Numbered from the stretch's first letter, positions 20,438-30,614 are shown. The stretch: 64,000 nt of DNA from Cyanophora paradoxa (GCA_004431415.1 QPMI01000416.1:372001-436000); one strand, 5' to 3'. Notes: generated by a model from the sequence alone, not told the origin. Program-made: numbers and translations.

Positions 20438-23400
20438 ATGCACTCGGGCTCCGGACCCGGGCGGATCGGGCGGCCGCCGCCGGTGCCGACGGCGGGCATG
20501 TCCCACATCGCGGCCATCACCAACCGGAAGGCGGCGGAGCAGCAGACCTACAACCAGCGGATGCAGTACACGGAGCCGCCGGCGCCGGTCACGCTCGCCA
20601 AGGGCACCGTCGTCATGAGCTTCGGCACTCCGCTGACGATGTCGAACGTCAAGCAAACGCTCGACCAGTTCACGAAGGTGGCGCACACCAAGAACTACTT
20701 CGCCGGCGTTCCCACCACGCCGGAGGAACGGCGCACGGTCAGCTACACCCTCACGGAGTTCTCCCAGCTACTCTCGGCCCGGGACAAGGCCGACTTCCTC
20801 CAGCACCTGCACCGCCAAGAGCAGCACGACGCGGCGCTGGCCAAACCGGCGGCGGACGTCGCCGCGCAGGAGCGGACGTTGGCAGGCATCCCGTTGGCGG
20901 ACGTTCTCCGGCGCACGCAGGAGCAGAACCGACTCGACGAACTGCAGCGGACACTGCAGGCGGCGCAGCGGCGAGCCCCACAACCACCGTTGCGTCACGT
21001 CGGCGACCTCGCCCGCTGGCTCCACGCCCGCATCGACCCCATCGACAAGTCTCGCATCATCGGCTTCACGCGCGAGATGCACATTGGTCTACGGCCCAAC
21101 CACCACTTCGAGGCTACGGTGGAGGCGATTGAGCTCAGCGGCAGGACCCCGTCCCCGGCAGTCGTCCTGGAGGCGCTGGAAGAGCAGATCCTTCTCCGCC
21201 ACCAACAGCATGTCGACGCCTGGGAGATGTTCGGCACCGAGGCCCATCACCGGCGCAAGAACTTCGAGACAATGGTCGACAAGGTGATGCCCCAGCTCCG
21301 GGAGCTCCGTCGGCAGCTCGAGGCCGACATGCCGGGCAACACCGAGCTCCAGACTTCCTCCTTCCTCGCTTCCGCCCCGGCAATCTTCCTGCAACCGCCG
21401 ATCTACAACAACAGCTGGGACATCAACCTCGGGGAGGAGGACGCGAAGTCGTCCACGGCTCACTCGATCCGGATGGCAGCAGCGGTATCGGCGGAGGAGG
21501 GCGCAGCGTCCAACACGGAGGAGATGTCGGCACTCTTCGGAGGCAGCGGGGGCGACTCGTTCGACGTGACGCCGACCAAGCGGCCTCGCCACGAGCTCAG
21601 CGGCTCTCCGACGAGTGACAGGCAGCTCTCAACGGCGAGCCCGGCGACACGGTTGGCGTCGGACGTCGCAGCGGCATCGTTTACGCTCGGGGCCGACCGA
21701 GAGCTCCGTCGACTCTCCGATCAGCAGGCGGCGCTGCAGCAGCAGCTGCTGCAACAGCAGCAGCAACAGGCGCAGCAGTTCCTGACCCTCCAGCAGCAGC
21801 AGCAGCAGCAGCAGGCGGCGACGCACGCGCACATCATGGCGGTGCAGGCGACGCAGCTCACCACGGCGCAGCAGATCGGCTCGGCCTTCAACGCGGCGCC
21901 GTATGCCCCGCGGCCCCAGGGCCCGACCGCCCCGGGCGGGGCGACCCCGCTCCCGTTCCAGCCCCCGCTCGGCGGAACGCGGGACGGAGCTCGGCCGCAG
22001 CCGCAGGGCAAGGTTTGCGGCCTCCTCTGCCACCGTGGACTTCGGCGGGGCCAAGTCTGCGGCGTGAACCACGCCAAGCAGAACGCGGTCTGGCGCTCGG
22101 CGATCCAGCTCCACGATATGGCGCACCCGGGGCGCACGGTGAACGCGACGGCGGCGGGAATCCTGCAGCGGAACCCGGTGCCGGAGTGTCCGGGCGAAGA
22201 CTGCCGGCGGTGCTACACTCTCTTCCCCCAGCTGTACGACACGCGGGACCTCCCCCCCCATCGGCACGACGAGAGCGAGGAGTGCCCGGTGTTGCGAGCC
22301 CTGCGGAACATGGCGCCCCTGCACCACCTTCCGCAGTTGCCAGTCGGCTGGCGCGACCTCCTGATCCAGGCGGGCGTCATCCAGGAGTCGCGGATCCCGA
22401 CGGCGCAGCCCCCGCGCTTCCAGCCCCAGCCCATGCTCCCGGCGCCGGTGCCGGCGGCGGCGAACCCGTGGACGGCCAACCCCTACCCTCCCGCAGCGTT
22501 CCCGGCCGGCTACGGCGTACAGTACCCCCCGCTCGGCCAGACGCCGGCGGCGACACTGACCCCGCCGCCGCCCGCGAAGCCCCCTCAGACCTGCCACATC
22601 TGCAAGCAACCCGGCCACTTTGCTCGCGAGTGCCAGCAGTCGAGGCAGCAGGCGGCGCCGGCGGGCCGCGGAGGCGGCCGCCGGGAGAACTTCCGCTCGG
22701 TCCCACCCCCGCAGCAGTACCACCCCCAGCAGCCGGCACAGGTGAACTACGCGGCGACGGGAGCCAATGCGTTCCCCGTGGCACCGGCGGGCTACATCCC
22801 GGTGGCACCGGCCACACCGGCAGCGGCACCCGTGGATGCCAACTCGCCGCAGTTCTTCGCGGAGGTCATGGCGATCATGCAGCAGAAGCTCGCAGCGCGG
22901 GCGGCGCAGACGAACGCGGTGGCGGTCAGCAAGGCCGACCTCGACGCTATGGTGGGGGCTGAGATGGACGCTCTGCTGGCGACCCGGGCGACGCAGACGC
23001 AGCCGGCGAGCCGTCCAAACTCCTACTCCCTGGACGCCCTCCGCTTCGGCGACGAGGCACGCGGCTACCGCATGGGCGCGCCAGAGGATGCGGAGCGCAC
23101 GGAGTGGAGGTCGGGCGCTACGACCCCGTCAACGACGTGGGCCACCCCGGCGGGCTCAGAGCACGGCGGTGCCTCGACGACCACATCCCCGCAGCCGGCG
23201 GCGACGGCCCCCAGCATCGTCGCGACGGCGGGGACGGACTCGGGCGCCCCGCCGGCCGAGCGCCGGCAGCGGTCGGCTTTGCTGGCGCTCATCACCGATG
23301 GCGCGCGTGCACGGCTGGCGGATATGGCACTGGAGCGGGAGACGGTCATGACCATGCCGGAGGAGGAGCGCGCGGCACACCAGCAGCTCTGGGAGGAGGA

Positions 23401-23929
23401 CGACGACCCGGGGGAGGCGGCGACGGACTCGGAGACGGACAGCCTCGACGGCGAGCCCCTCCGTCTTCGCGGCGGCGGCTACCCCGACGGGGACGCCGAC
23501 GCTGACACTGACGCCGACGAGGTGATGCTCGACGACGGTGGGAACGCTGACTCTGACGGCGAGCCTCTCCATCTTCGTGGCGGCGGCTACTCCGACGGGG
23601 ACGTTGACGCTGACACTGACGCCGACGAAGTGACGCTCGACGGCGGCGGGAACGCTGACTCTGACGGCGAGCCTCTCCGTCTTCGCAGCGGCGGCTACTC
23701 CGACGGGGACGCCGACGCTGACACTGACGCCGACGAGGTGATGCTCGACGGCGGCGGGAACGCTGACTCTGACGGCGAACCTCTCCGTCTTCGCGGCGGC
23801 GGCCATGGAGATTCACCGCCAAGCAACGTTCTACCTCACGGTAGTCAGCAACGCGTGCGGGCGGACGACGCGGGACACTCTCCGGGCAAATGCAGTTCCA
23901 CCGCTCGACCCCCGAGCTATGCATCCTGA
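20438..23929 (+). CDS. Retrotransposon Gag with CCHC zinc knuckle and LRLRGG repeats
   Basis: Structural protein of the element, 1163 residues from the ATG at 20438 (earlier in-frame starts are not ATG). The N-terminal third is helical and charged, as expected for a capsid-type domain. A glutamine-rich coiled segment lies at about 21725-21820. Two further Cys/His clusters follow (CGLLCHRG..CGVNH and CPGEDCRRC..HRHDESEEC, about 22010-22290). A classical nucleocapsid knuckle, CHICKQPGHFAREC, starts at residue 719. The C-terminus is very acidic and holds 3.1 tandem units of 36 residues, each opening with EPLRLRGGGY or a close variant. Gag is longer than most Ty3 Gags. Its last 125 bp overlap the protease ORF, which lies in the +1 frame. 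Role is family-based; the repeat function is unknown. Confidence 0.88.
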   Translation: MHSGSGPGRIGRPPPVPTAGMSHIAAITNRKAAEQQTYNQRMQYTEPPAPVTLAKGTVVMSFGTPLTMSNVKQTLDQFTKVAHTKNYFAGVPTTPEERRTVSYTLTEFSQLLSARDKADFLQHLHRQEQHDAALAKPAADVAAQERTLAGIPLADVLRRTQEQNRLDELQRTLQAAQRRAPQPPLRHVGDLARWLHARIDPIDKSRIIGFTREMHIGLRPNHHFEATVEAIELSGRTPSPAVVLEALEEQILLRHQQHVDAWEMFGTEAHHRRKNFETMVDKVMPQLRELRRQLEADMPGNTELQTSSFLASAPAIFLQPPIYNNSWDINLGEEDAKSSTAHSIRMAAAVSAEEGAASNTEEMSALFGGSGGDSFDVTPTKRPRHELSGSPTSDRQLSTASPATRLASDVAAASFTLGADRELRRLSDQQAALQQQLLQQQQQQAQQFLTLQQQQQQQQAATHAHIMAVQATQLTTAQQIGSAFNAAPYAPRPQGPTAPGGATPLPFQPPLGGTRDGARPQPQGKVCGLLCHRGLRRGQVCGVNHAKQNAVWRSAIQLHDMAHPGRTVNATAAGILQRNPVPECPGEDCRRCYTLFPQLYDTRDLPPHRHDESEECPVLRALRNMAPLHHLPQLPVGWRDLLIQAGVIQESRIPTAQPPRFQPQPMLPAPVPAAANPWTANPYPPAAFPAGYGVQYPPLGQTPAATLTPPPPAKPPQTCHICKQPGHFARECQQSRQQAAPAGRGGGRRENFRSVPPPQQYHPQQPAQVNYAATGANAFPVAPAGYIPVAPATPAAAPVDANSPQFFAEVMAIMQQKLAARAAQTNAVAVSKADLDAMVGAEMDALLATRATQTQPASRPNSYSLDALRFGDEARGYRMGAPEDAERTEWRSGATTPSTTWATPAGSEHGGASTTTSPQPAATAPSIVATAGTDSGAPPAERRQRSALLALITDGARARLADMALERETVMTMPEEERAAHQQLWEEDDDPGEAATDSETDSLDGEPLRLRGGGYPDGDADADTDADEVMLDDGGNADSDGEPLHLRGGGYSDGDVDADTDADEVTLDGGGNADSDGEPLRLRSGGYSDGDADADTDADEVMLDGGGNADSDGEPLRLRGGGHGDSPPSNVLPHGSQQRVRADDAGHSPGKCSSTARPPSYAS
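23450..23810 (+). repeat. 108-bp tandem coding repeats encoding ubiquitin-tail-like LRLRGG motifs
   Basis: Units start at 23450, 23558, 23666 and 23774, exactly 108 bp apart; the fourth is partial. The motif reads LRLRGG, LHLRGG, LRLRSG and LRLRGG in units 1-4, each followed by a GY/GH turn and an Asp/Ala/Asp-Thr-rich stretch ending DEVMLD or DEVTLD. The repeats are in frame with Gag. The protease ORF's ATG (23805) sits in the fourth unit just after its LRLRGG codons. Confidence 0.92.
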
Positions 23930-25601
23930 CTTGCCGAAGGAGACGGCCCTCACGGTTCCCGACACGGTCACGTGGTACACCCGCCTCGCGGGGGTGAACC
24001 GCAATGTCTTCGACTCGACCGTCTCCGAACTGGTCAAGTTTGTCAACGACTTCAACAACATCTCCCAATCCTTCGAGCTGCCATGTGACAGGCGTCGCCC
24101 CCTTCACGTCCCCATCGAGGATCACGCGGCCGTTAACGTCATTTACGCGAACCGCACGACGCTGGACGACGACCGTCGGTTTACCGAGATGCACCACAAC
24201 GCCAGGCGCAGCAAGCACATCAACTCCAACCTGAGGAAGCTGCGGGTGGAGGCGGCAACGAGGGTCGCGGAGGCCAAGGGCATCACGTTGGAGGCAGCGG
24301 ACGCGTCGCTCGCGAGCATCGACGTCGACGGTATCCTTCGCATGCTGGTGACCGTCGCGGCGTTCGAGAAACCTTATCTCCACATGCGCTTCGGCGAAGA
24401 CCAACGGGAGCAACGGACGGTGCTGCAGAAGTCGGGGGTAGGCGCTTTCGCGAAGCACCGTGACACTCCACTCGTGATGTCGGCGTGGCAACCATCACGG
24501 AGCCGCACGCTAGCAGAGGAGCGACGTGCACGGACGCGCAACAAGCGGGGCCACGAGGGCCCGGGGCCGCCAACCGAGCATGAGGCCGAAGCGGGATCCT
24601 CGGATGGCGACGACGGTGACGGCGCGGCAGGGCAGTCGACAAGTGCGGCAGTGCAACGGGCACTGAGGCGGAAGCTCCACGTCCTCCGTCTCTCACGTGG
24701 CACCGACGCCATCTCCAGGCAGATGCGGGTCGACCGCAACATGCTCACGTCTAGCACGGACCCTCACTTTGTCTTCCAGCCCGCGGGTCTCCCGCTGCTA
24801 TCTCGGGTGATGGCAACGCGCACCGACTCGACGGGCCGGCCGCTTACGGAGATCCCATCGACGCTCATGATTCTCGCGCAAGAATTGGCCAAGCAGGTGA
24901 TGGACGCCGTCGGGGGCGATGTCGGCGAGCAGCTCGCGGCACAGGTCCTCAGGACTGCGGCCGCGCGTCAGGAGCAGTCGTGGATGGACAGGCTGAGGGC
25001 GACCCGACTCGTCGTCGAGGGGAGAATCGCAGCGCTGGGCACGAACGGGTGGGCACAGGAGAGCAAGCCGGTGCAGATCTTGGTCGACTCCGGGGCGGAG
25101 CTGGACGTGGCGAGCGCCGACGTCGTGGAGCACCTCCCCGGCTTCCGGTACCTCGACGAGCGCGTCCCGTTGGTTGGGTTCCAGACCAACATCACGACGT
25201 ACGGACGGACCGCGCACGTGGTGCTGCAGATCGGGCCCGTACGCATCGCACGTACGCTCGTCGTCACGACGGCGAATTCGATGGGGGACGTCAAGATGCT
25301 CCTGGGACTCTCGACGCTCATCGCGCTCCGGGCCCAGATCAGCTGCGCCCCGGAGAAGTGGGGCATGCACGTCACATCGCCGGACGACCAAGAACTTCAC
25401 TTCGTCCCTTTTCAGCCTCGGACCGAGAGGGAGGGACCCTTCCGGTCCGCTTACTACGTCCCACCACCGTCCACCGCGGCGAAGCCATGGTACGCGGCTA
25501 CGTGCCCGACATGCACGGCTTGCTCCCTGTGGACAAAGACGAAGTTCGCATCACGGCGGCACCGGAGTACGACGGTGGCCCGCCGCCAGACTCGTCAGTG
25601 A
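23805..25601 (+). CDS. Retrotransposon middle ORF: N-terminal unknown domain plus aspartic protease
   Basis: 598 residues from an ATG in strong context (GCCATGG). It lies in the +1 frame relative to Gag, overlapping Gag by 125 bp. The first 400 or so residues form a folded-looking domain of unknown identity followed by a charged linker. The retropepsin-type active site VQILVDSGAELDVASAD begins near nt 25070, with the catalytic Asp at residue 428. MLLGLSTLIALRAQI about 80 residues later fits the protease C-terminal strand/helix. The ORF overlaps the pol ORF at its 3' end and lies in a different frame from it. Having protease in its own frame between in-phase gag and pol is unusual. Programmed shifting, separate initiation and a sequencing indel pair are all possible. 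Confidence 0.82.
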   Translation: MEIHRQATFYLTVVSNACGRTTRDTLRANAVPPLDPRAMHPDLPKETALTVPDTVTWYTRLAGVNRNVFDSTVSELVKFVNDFNNISQSFELPCDRRRPLHVPIEDHAAVNVIYANRTTLDDDRRFTEMHHNARRSKHINSNLRKLRVEAATRVAEAKGITLEAADASLASIDVDGILRMLVTVAAFEKPYLHMRFGEDQREQRTVLQKSGVGAFAKHRDTPLVMSAWQPSRSRTLAEERRARTRNKRGHEGPGPPTEHEAEAGSSDGDDGDGAAGQSTSAAVQRALRRKLHVLRLSRGTDAISRQMRVDRNMLTSSTDPHFVFQPAGLPLLSRVMATRTDSTGRPLTEIPSTLMILAQELAKQVMDAVGGDVGEQLAAQVLRTAAARQEQSWMDRLRATRLVVEGRIAALGTNGWAQESKPVQILVDSGAELDVASADVVEHLPGFRYLDERVPLVGFQTNITTYGRTAHVVLQIGPVRIARTLVVTTANSMGDVKMLLGLSTLIALRAQISCAPEKWGMHVTSPDDQELHFVPFQPRTEREGPFRSAYYVPPPSTAAKPWYAATCPTCTACSLWTKTKFASRRHRSTTVARRQTRQ

Positions 25602-28600
25602 TCTTGCAGGGCGACGAGACGCCCTTCCTCCCCCCCTCCTTCACCACCCCCGCTCAACTCTGGCACCACGCCTCCCGCACAGTCCGCCACCTCACCGTCC
25701 ACATCTGCAACCCCTCCCGCAAACCTCTCGACCTCGCCGAGGGCACCATCGTCGGCTACGCGGAGTTTGGCCGCTGGCCAGAGGGCGATTTCACTCCCGA
25801 CGCGACCCCCTTCCCCTCAGGCCCGTCGTCAACATGGACCAACGACCAGCGCCGCGCGGCCGCCCGTCGAATCCTCCAGGCGGCCAAACCCGTCGTTGTC
25901 ACACGCCGAGTCGGCCCCAAGCACTTCCGACGCGTCGCGCGCCAGACGTGGCCGTCGTGCTTCACGCGCACCAACCTCGACGACGTCGGGGAGGACCCCA
26001 CTCCTCTGACAGCCGAGGAGGTCGTCGAGCTCGACAAGGCCCTCGACAAATGGTCCACGCTGCTGGCCAACCGCACCGACACCGACGCCGAGGCGGCGCG
26101 CGTTCACATCGCCGACCTGCGATTGCTAGTCAAGCAGTGGCGAGACAAGCACGCAACGGCTGCAGACGGCCACACGACCAGCGGAGCCGCCATCGCGGTG
26201 CGTCAGACGGCGTTCAGCACAGGCGCGATGGACCCCCCGACGTCCGACAAGCCGCCCGACGAGAAGCCGCCAGAGCAAGTCTGGAAGGAGGCGTTGGCTT
26301 CGTTACTGGAGGCGTCGGCGGCCGACCAGCTGCCGGAGACGCAGAAGCTGCACCTGCAGCGACTCGCGACACTTCTCAACAAGAACCAACGCTCGTTTAC
26401 CAACCGGCTCGACCCGCGCGACCTCCTCAAGTTCGAACACTCGTTGACGCTGTTGCCGGATGTCAACAAGACGCATCTCCCTCTCTACACGCATCCACGT
26501 TGTATGTCGCCAACAGCGGAGGAGGCGACACGCAAGGAAATCGAGAAGCTACTCCGGGACGACCTCATCGAGCCGTCCCAGGCGGGCTACGGCTCGCCCG
26601 TGGTGCTGGCGCCGAAGAAGGACGGCACGCTGCGGTTCTGCATCGATTACCGCAAGCTCAACTTGCTGACGGAGCGCGACGTCTTCCCCCTACCTCGCAT
26701 CGACGATCAGCTGGAGCGTCTGCGCCATGCGCGCGTGTTCTCGACCTGCGACGCGACGTCGGGCTTCTGGCAGCTGCCGCTGTCGGAGGAGTCGCGCAAG
26801 TACACCACGTTCCTCGTTCCATGGGGATGCTACCAATGGAAGGTGACCCCGTTCGGTGTGATGAATGGGCCGTCGGCGTTCTGTCGGGCGATCTCGTCCA
26901 TCATGGGCCCGCTCCTGTCGACTTGCGTTGTGGCGTACGTCGACGACCTCACCATCTTCTCCTCAACGGTCGATCAGCACCTCCTCGACCTCGAGGCGTT
27001 CTTCGCAGCTGTGGAACGCGGCAACTTGAAGCTCAAGCCTAGCAAGTGCCGCTTCATGGTGCGCGAGATCGAGCTCCTGGGGCACCGCGTCTCCGGCGAC
27101 GGCGTGCGCAAGGACAAGAAGAAGATGGACATGATCGCCAAGTGGCCAGAGCCCAACAACGTCGACAACCTCCACTCCTTCGTCGGCCTGATGGGCTACT
27201 ACCGGCGCTTCGTCCGCAACTACGTGCGCATCGCCCAGCCGCTCTACGACATCTTGAAGCGACGGGGTTCGGCGCAGTCGTTCGCCGAGGCGTGGACCGA
27301 CGCCTGCCGCGAGGCCTTCAAGGAGCTGCAGCAGATCCTCATCGAAGACGTCGCCCTCCCCTTCCCCCACTTCAACGACCCAACCCGGCCGTTCATCATC
27401 ACGACGGACTGGAGCAAGCAGGCGATGGGCGCCATCCTGCACCAGGCCGACGCGGCCTCGAACGTCCGGCCCCTCACCTTCAGCAGCCGTACCTGCAGCG
27501 ACTCAGAGCGGAACTACGGCGCGGTTGAAGGCGAGGCGATGACGCTGCTGTGGGCCCTCAAGCAGTGGCACCACTACTTCGAGTGCAACCAGCCGTTCGA
27601 GATCCACACGGACCACGAACCGCTGCTGTCGCTGCGGAACACCGACCTCCGCCAGCCAGCGAACCGCTACCTGGCGAAGGTGGCCATGTACTTGCAAGGT
27701 TACAACTACACCATCAAGCACTGCAAGGGCACGAGCAACAGCGCGCCGGACGCCCTGACGCGGGCGCCATTGTCCCACCCCGTCTACAACGGCGAGGCAG
27801 ACGGCTCGGAGAACGCCCCGGGAGCGGCGGCGGGGGCCAAGGGCTTCGCTGTCCCCGTTCCTGGCGATCCCGACGAGCCGATCGGCATGTACTTCGTCCG
27901 GCCGCTCCGGACTGACCCGGCGCTCGAAGCGGTGCGAATGGCACGGACGACACCGGAGGGCGAGGCAGCTCTGCAGCCACCGCGGCGCCAACCCCGCGAG
28001 CTCCTCAACCTCGGCGACACGCTGGGCCCGGCCTGGCAGTCAACGGCTTCGAGACGGCGAACGGCGGGCCCGTCGGCGGCAAACGCGATCGACGTCGACG
28101 CCTGGCTGAACATCAACTTCCCGGACGGACCGCCGGAGCCGAAGCGAGCACGACCGGCCTCAGCAGACGCCGAGGAGGCGGTGCAGCAGACACGGCGGCG
28201 CGAGCAGCACAACCTGGCGTCGTCTCTCGGACCGGCTTGGAGGACGGCACCCGGACCCCGCCCCCGGACGCGGCGAGCCCAACTCCCGGCGCCCCCATCC
28301 GAGGCGTCGACAGCGATGAGCTCGTTGGTCAGCGGCGCCCTGTACGGCAACGAGGAGGCTGCGCGGCGCATGGCAGACCCGCTACCTCTCTCGGAGGCGG
28401 AGCTCCACGACTTCGACCCGGAGAACCCGCGGCCTCGGCGTGACTCCGATGTCGACGGCGACCACCCGAACCTCACTCCGCAAGTCTTCGACAGGGACGG
28501 CGGCCCGCGCTCCCCAACGGAGAAGCGGGCCCAGCGGCGCGCGCGCAAGGCGTACTTGTACGGCAGCAAGACGCTCGAGGGCAAGCCGAGGCCAGCGCTG

Positions 28601-30514
28601 GCGACGGAGGAGGAGCGCGCTAGCTACGCAGCGTCACAGCTGCAACGCAAGCGCCTCCGAGGCTGGAAGTCGCGACATGGGCGGTACTCGATCGCCCCGT
28701 CTTCAATCCCGGAGTACTCAGCAGCGGACGTGGACGTGGCCGCCGACGAGGGCGTCGGCTCAGCTGGACCCCCCCAAGCGGAGCAGCAGCCTCGCAGACC
28801 CCGCAAGCGCGGGCAGTGGAAACAGTTCCCACAGGAGGCGCGCGACGGGGCGGCGTCCGTCCGCAGCGACGCGGAGGCGGGTGCGGTCCGGGTTACACCG
28901 GGCTTCGTGGCACCTCTGTACGGCCCGACGGGCGACCGCGTTCGACCAATCGACGTGACGCTCGACGTGCCTGTCGTGGACACGTGGGCGGAGGGCGCGC
29001 GGCGCAGTGTCGACCCGCCAATCCCGGACAGGCTACGCCGACACGTCTCCGACGCGACGGCGATGACGCTGGAGCAGCGGAACGACCCGTGGTGTCAACG
29101 CGTGCGGGACTTCATCCTGCAAGGGGTGAACCCGGCACGCTGCCGCTCGCACAAGGGGCTGGACCTCGTGGAAGATCAGATCACGTGCGAACACTGCTTG
29201 CGAGCCAAGTCGGGCCTCGAACGCGAGATGAAGGGCTACGAGATCGTGGATGGCGTCGTTCGACGGCTGCCGCCCAGGCCGGGCATGCGCTCTCTGATCG
29301 TGGTACCTGAGACGATGCGGGAGGCGATCCTCGAGGCGTTCCACGATGACTGGGCGCACCGCGGCGCCGACATCGTGACGCGGCGCATCATCACGCGCTT
29401 CTGGTGGGACGGTATGACGTCAGCGGTGCACCGTTTCGTACGGACCTGCAAGCACTGCCAATCGGCACGGGCGAAGCGTCAGCCGAAGGTCCTCTGCAAG
29501 ATCATTGAATCTGGCTACGCGAACGACTTGCACCAGGCCGACATCGCGCACCTCGACTTGTCTATTGACGGCCATGTCGGTGTGTTTCTCGACATTGACG
29601 CGTACACCAAGTGGCCGGAGGCGATCCCGATCAAGGACGAGAAGGCGGGCACAATGCGCCGCTGCGGCGAGAAGATCTACGGCGCGACGGGCATCATCCA
29701 GCGCTACTTGATCGACAACGGGTCACAGCTCAAGCAGTCGGAGTGGTACAACTTCTGGAAGAGCAAGGGCACGCGCATCATCAGGGCGCCAGCATTCCAC
29801 CAGTCGTCGAACGGCGGCGCCGAGCGTCTCGGACAGACCTTCAAGCGCCTCGTGTACGGACTCTGCAAGGCGGCGGGGAAACCGCACAACCACTGGTCGA
29901 ACTATGTGCACCAGGCGCTGCTGGCCATGCGGACGGGCGTTCACGCGGCAACGGGCTTCCCTCCAGCAGTACTGCACTTCGGGCGGGACCTCGCGCTCCC
30001 GGGAGACCTTCGCTTCGACCCCGACGAGCGCCAGCGGCCACTCGATCCGACGTTCCTCCACGAACGTCTGCTCGACTATGCGCGTGCGGCGGAGAGTCGG
30101 GAGGCGGCGGTTGCGGCGCACCGACGGGCGTACAACAAGCGGATCCTGCGCTCGCATGGTGGCCGCCCGTTGAGCCGCTCGTTCAAGCCGGGGGAGAAAG
30201 TGCTCTGCTGGTTCGAAGGCCTCAAGCGTGGAATCCACACGGGCTGGACGGGCCCGTTCGTCGTCTTGAGGAAGCTCTCCGGAGGCCACATCTACGAGGT
30301 CAAGGCGCTGGAGGGCGCAGAGCGGCACCGAAGGACGCGGGCGATCGCCGTCCACCTTGATCTGATGATCCCGTACCGTGACCGGCCTGAACATGTGGCG
30401 CGGCGTCAACGCGTCGGGAGACCTCCGAAAGCGGCGCAACAGTCGGCGGCCCCCGAGGCACCTCCGGGGCCGGCGGCTGACGCGCCTGGAGTTGCTCCGA
30501 TGTCTGATGCGTGA
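25487..30514 (+). CDS. Retrotransposon Pol: reverse transcriptase, RNase H, integrase
   Basis: The frame is open from about 24980 but matches the family only after about 25480, so the ATG at 25487 (GCCATGG context) or a shift from the protease ORF is the likely entry; 1675 residues from that ATG. RT: SPVVLAPKKDGTLRFCIDYR, QLPLSEESRKYTTF, PFGVMNGPSAF and the catalytic YVDD (Tyr at residue 484). RNase H: ITTDWSKQAMGAIL, VEGEAM, IHTDHEPLL. A disordered linker of about 400 residues with two related LGPAW motifs (about 28020 and 28230) separates it from integrase. Integrase: HHCC finger (His 1286 to CKHC at 1321), then Asp 1352, Asp 1410 and Glu 1446, the last two giving exact DX35E spacing. The C-terminal basic domain has KPGEKVLCWFEG and TGPFVVLRKLSGG. 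No chromodomain was seen. All catalytic residues are present. Confidence 0.92.
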   Translation: MVRGYVPDMHGLLPVDKDEVRITAAPEYDGGPPPDSSVILQGDETPFLPPSFTTPAQLWHHASRTVRHLTVHICNPSRKPLDLAEGTIVGYAEFGRWPEGDFTPDATPFPSGPSSTWTNDQRRAAARRILQAAKPVVVTRRVGPKHFRRVARQTWPSCFTRTNLDDVGEDPTPLTAEEVVELDKALDKWSTLLANRTDTDAEAARVHIADLRLLVKQWRDKHATAADGHTTSGAAIAVRQTAFSTGAMDPPTSDKPPDEKPPEQVWKEALASLLEASAADQLPETQKLHLQRLATLLNKNQRSFTNRLDPRDLLKFEHSLTLLPDVNKTHLPLYTHPRCMSPTAEEATRKEIEKLLRDDLIEPSQAGYGSPVVLAPKKDGTLRFCIDYRKLNLLTERDVFPLPRIDDQLERLRHARVFSTCDATSGFWQLPLSEESRKYTTFLVPWGCYQWKVTPFGVMNGPSAFCRAISSIMGPLLSTCVVAYVDDLTIFSSTVDQHLLDLEAFFAAVERGNLKLKPSKCRFMVREIELLGHRVSGDGVRKDKKKMDMIAKWPEPNNVDNLHSFVGLMGYYRRFVRNYVRIAQPLYDILKRRGSAQSFAEAWTDACREAFKELQQILIEDVALPFPHFNDPTRPFIITTDWSKQAMGAILHQADAASNVRPLTFSSRTCSDSERNYGAVEGEAMTLLWALKQWHHYFECNQPFEIHTDHEPLLSLRNTDLRQPANRYLAKVAMYLQGYNYTIKHCKGTSNSAPDALTRAPLSHPVYNGEADGSENAPGAAAGAKGFAVPVPGDPDEPIGMYFVRPLRTDPALEAVRMARTTPEGEAALQPPRRQPRELLNLGDTLGPAWQSTASRRRTAGPSAANAIDVDAWLNINFPDGPPEPKRARPASADAEEAVQQTRRREQHNLASSLGPAWRTAPGPRPRTRRAQLPAPPSEASTAMSSLVSGALYGNEEAARRMADPLPLSEAELHDFDPENPRPRRDSDVDGDHPNLTPQVFDRDGGPRSPTEKRAQRRARKAYLYGSKTLEGKPRPALATEEERASYAASQLQRKRLRGWKSRHGRYSIAPSSIPEYSAADVDVAADEGVGSAGPPQAEQQPRRPRKRGQWKQFPQEARDGAASVRSDAEAGAVRVTPGFVAPLYGPTGDRVRPIDVTLDVPVVDTWAEGARRSVDPPIPDRLRRHVSDATAMTLEQRNDPWCQRVRDFILQGVNPARCRSHKGLDLVEDQITCEHCLRAKSGLEREMKGYEIVDGVVRRLPPRPGMRSLIVVPETMREAILEAFHDDWAHRGADIVTRRIITRFWWDGMTSAVHRFVRTCKHCQSARAKRQPKVLCKIIESGYANDLHQADIAHLDLSIDGHVGVFLDIDAYTKWPEAIPIKDEKAGTMRRCGEKIYGATGIIQRYLIDNGSQLKQSEWYNFWKSKGTRIIRAPAFHQSSNGGAERLGQTFKRLVYGLCKAAGKPHNHWSNYVHQALLAMRTGVHAATGFPPAVLHFGRDLALPGDLRFDPDERQRPLDPTFLHERLLDYARAAESREAAVAAHRRAYNKRILRSHGGRPLSRSFKPGEKVLCWFEGLKRGIHTGWTGPFVVLRKLSGGHIYEVKALEGAERHRRTRAIAVHLDLMIPYRDRPEHVARRQRVGRPPKAAQQSAAPEAPPGPAADAPGVAPMSDA

Positions 30515-30614
30515 ACAACGTGGAATCGTTGACAGTCTGAAATCGTCATTGTCAGTCCGGTAAGCCACGTCACGCCTAACGGGCCCGTGCGCTAAAGAAC
30601 GGCCACCGTGGTCA

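Noticed and set aside
24980-25486. N-terminal part of the long pol frame
   Set aside because: The protease is encoded in another frame across this stretch, and the pol-frame translation here is arginine/glycine-rich shadow sequence.
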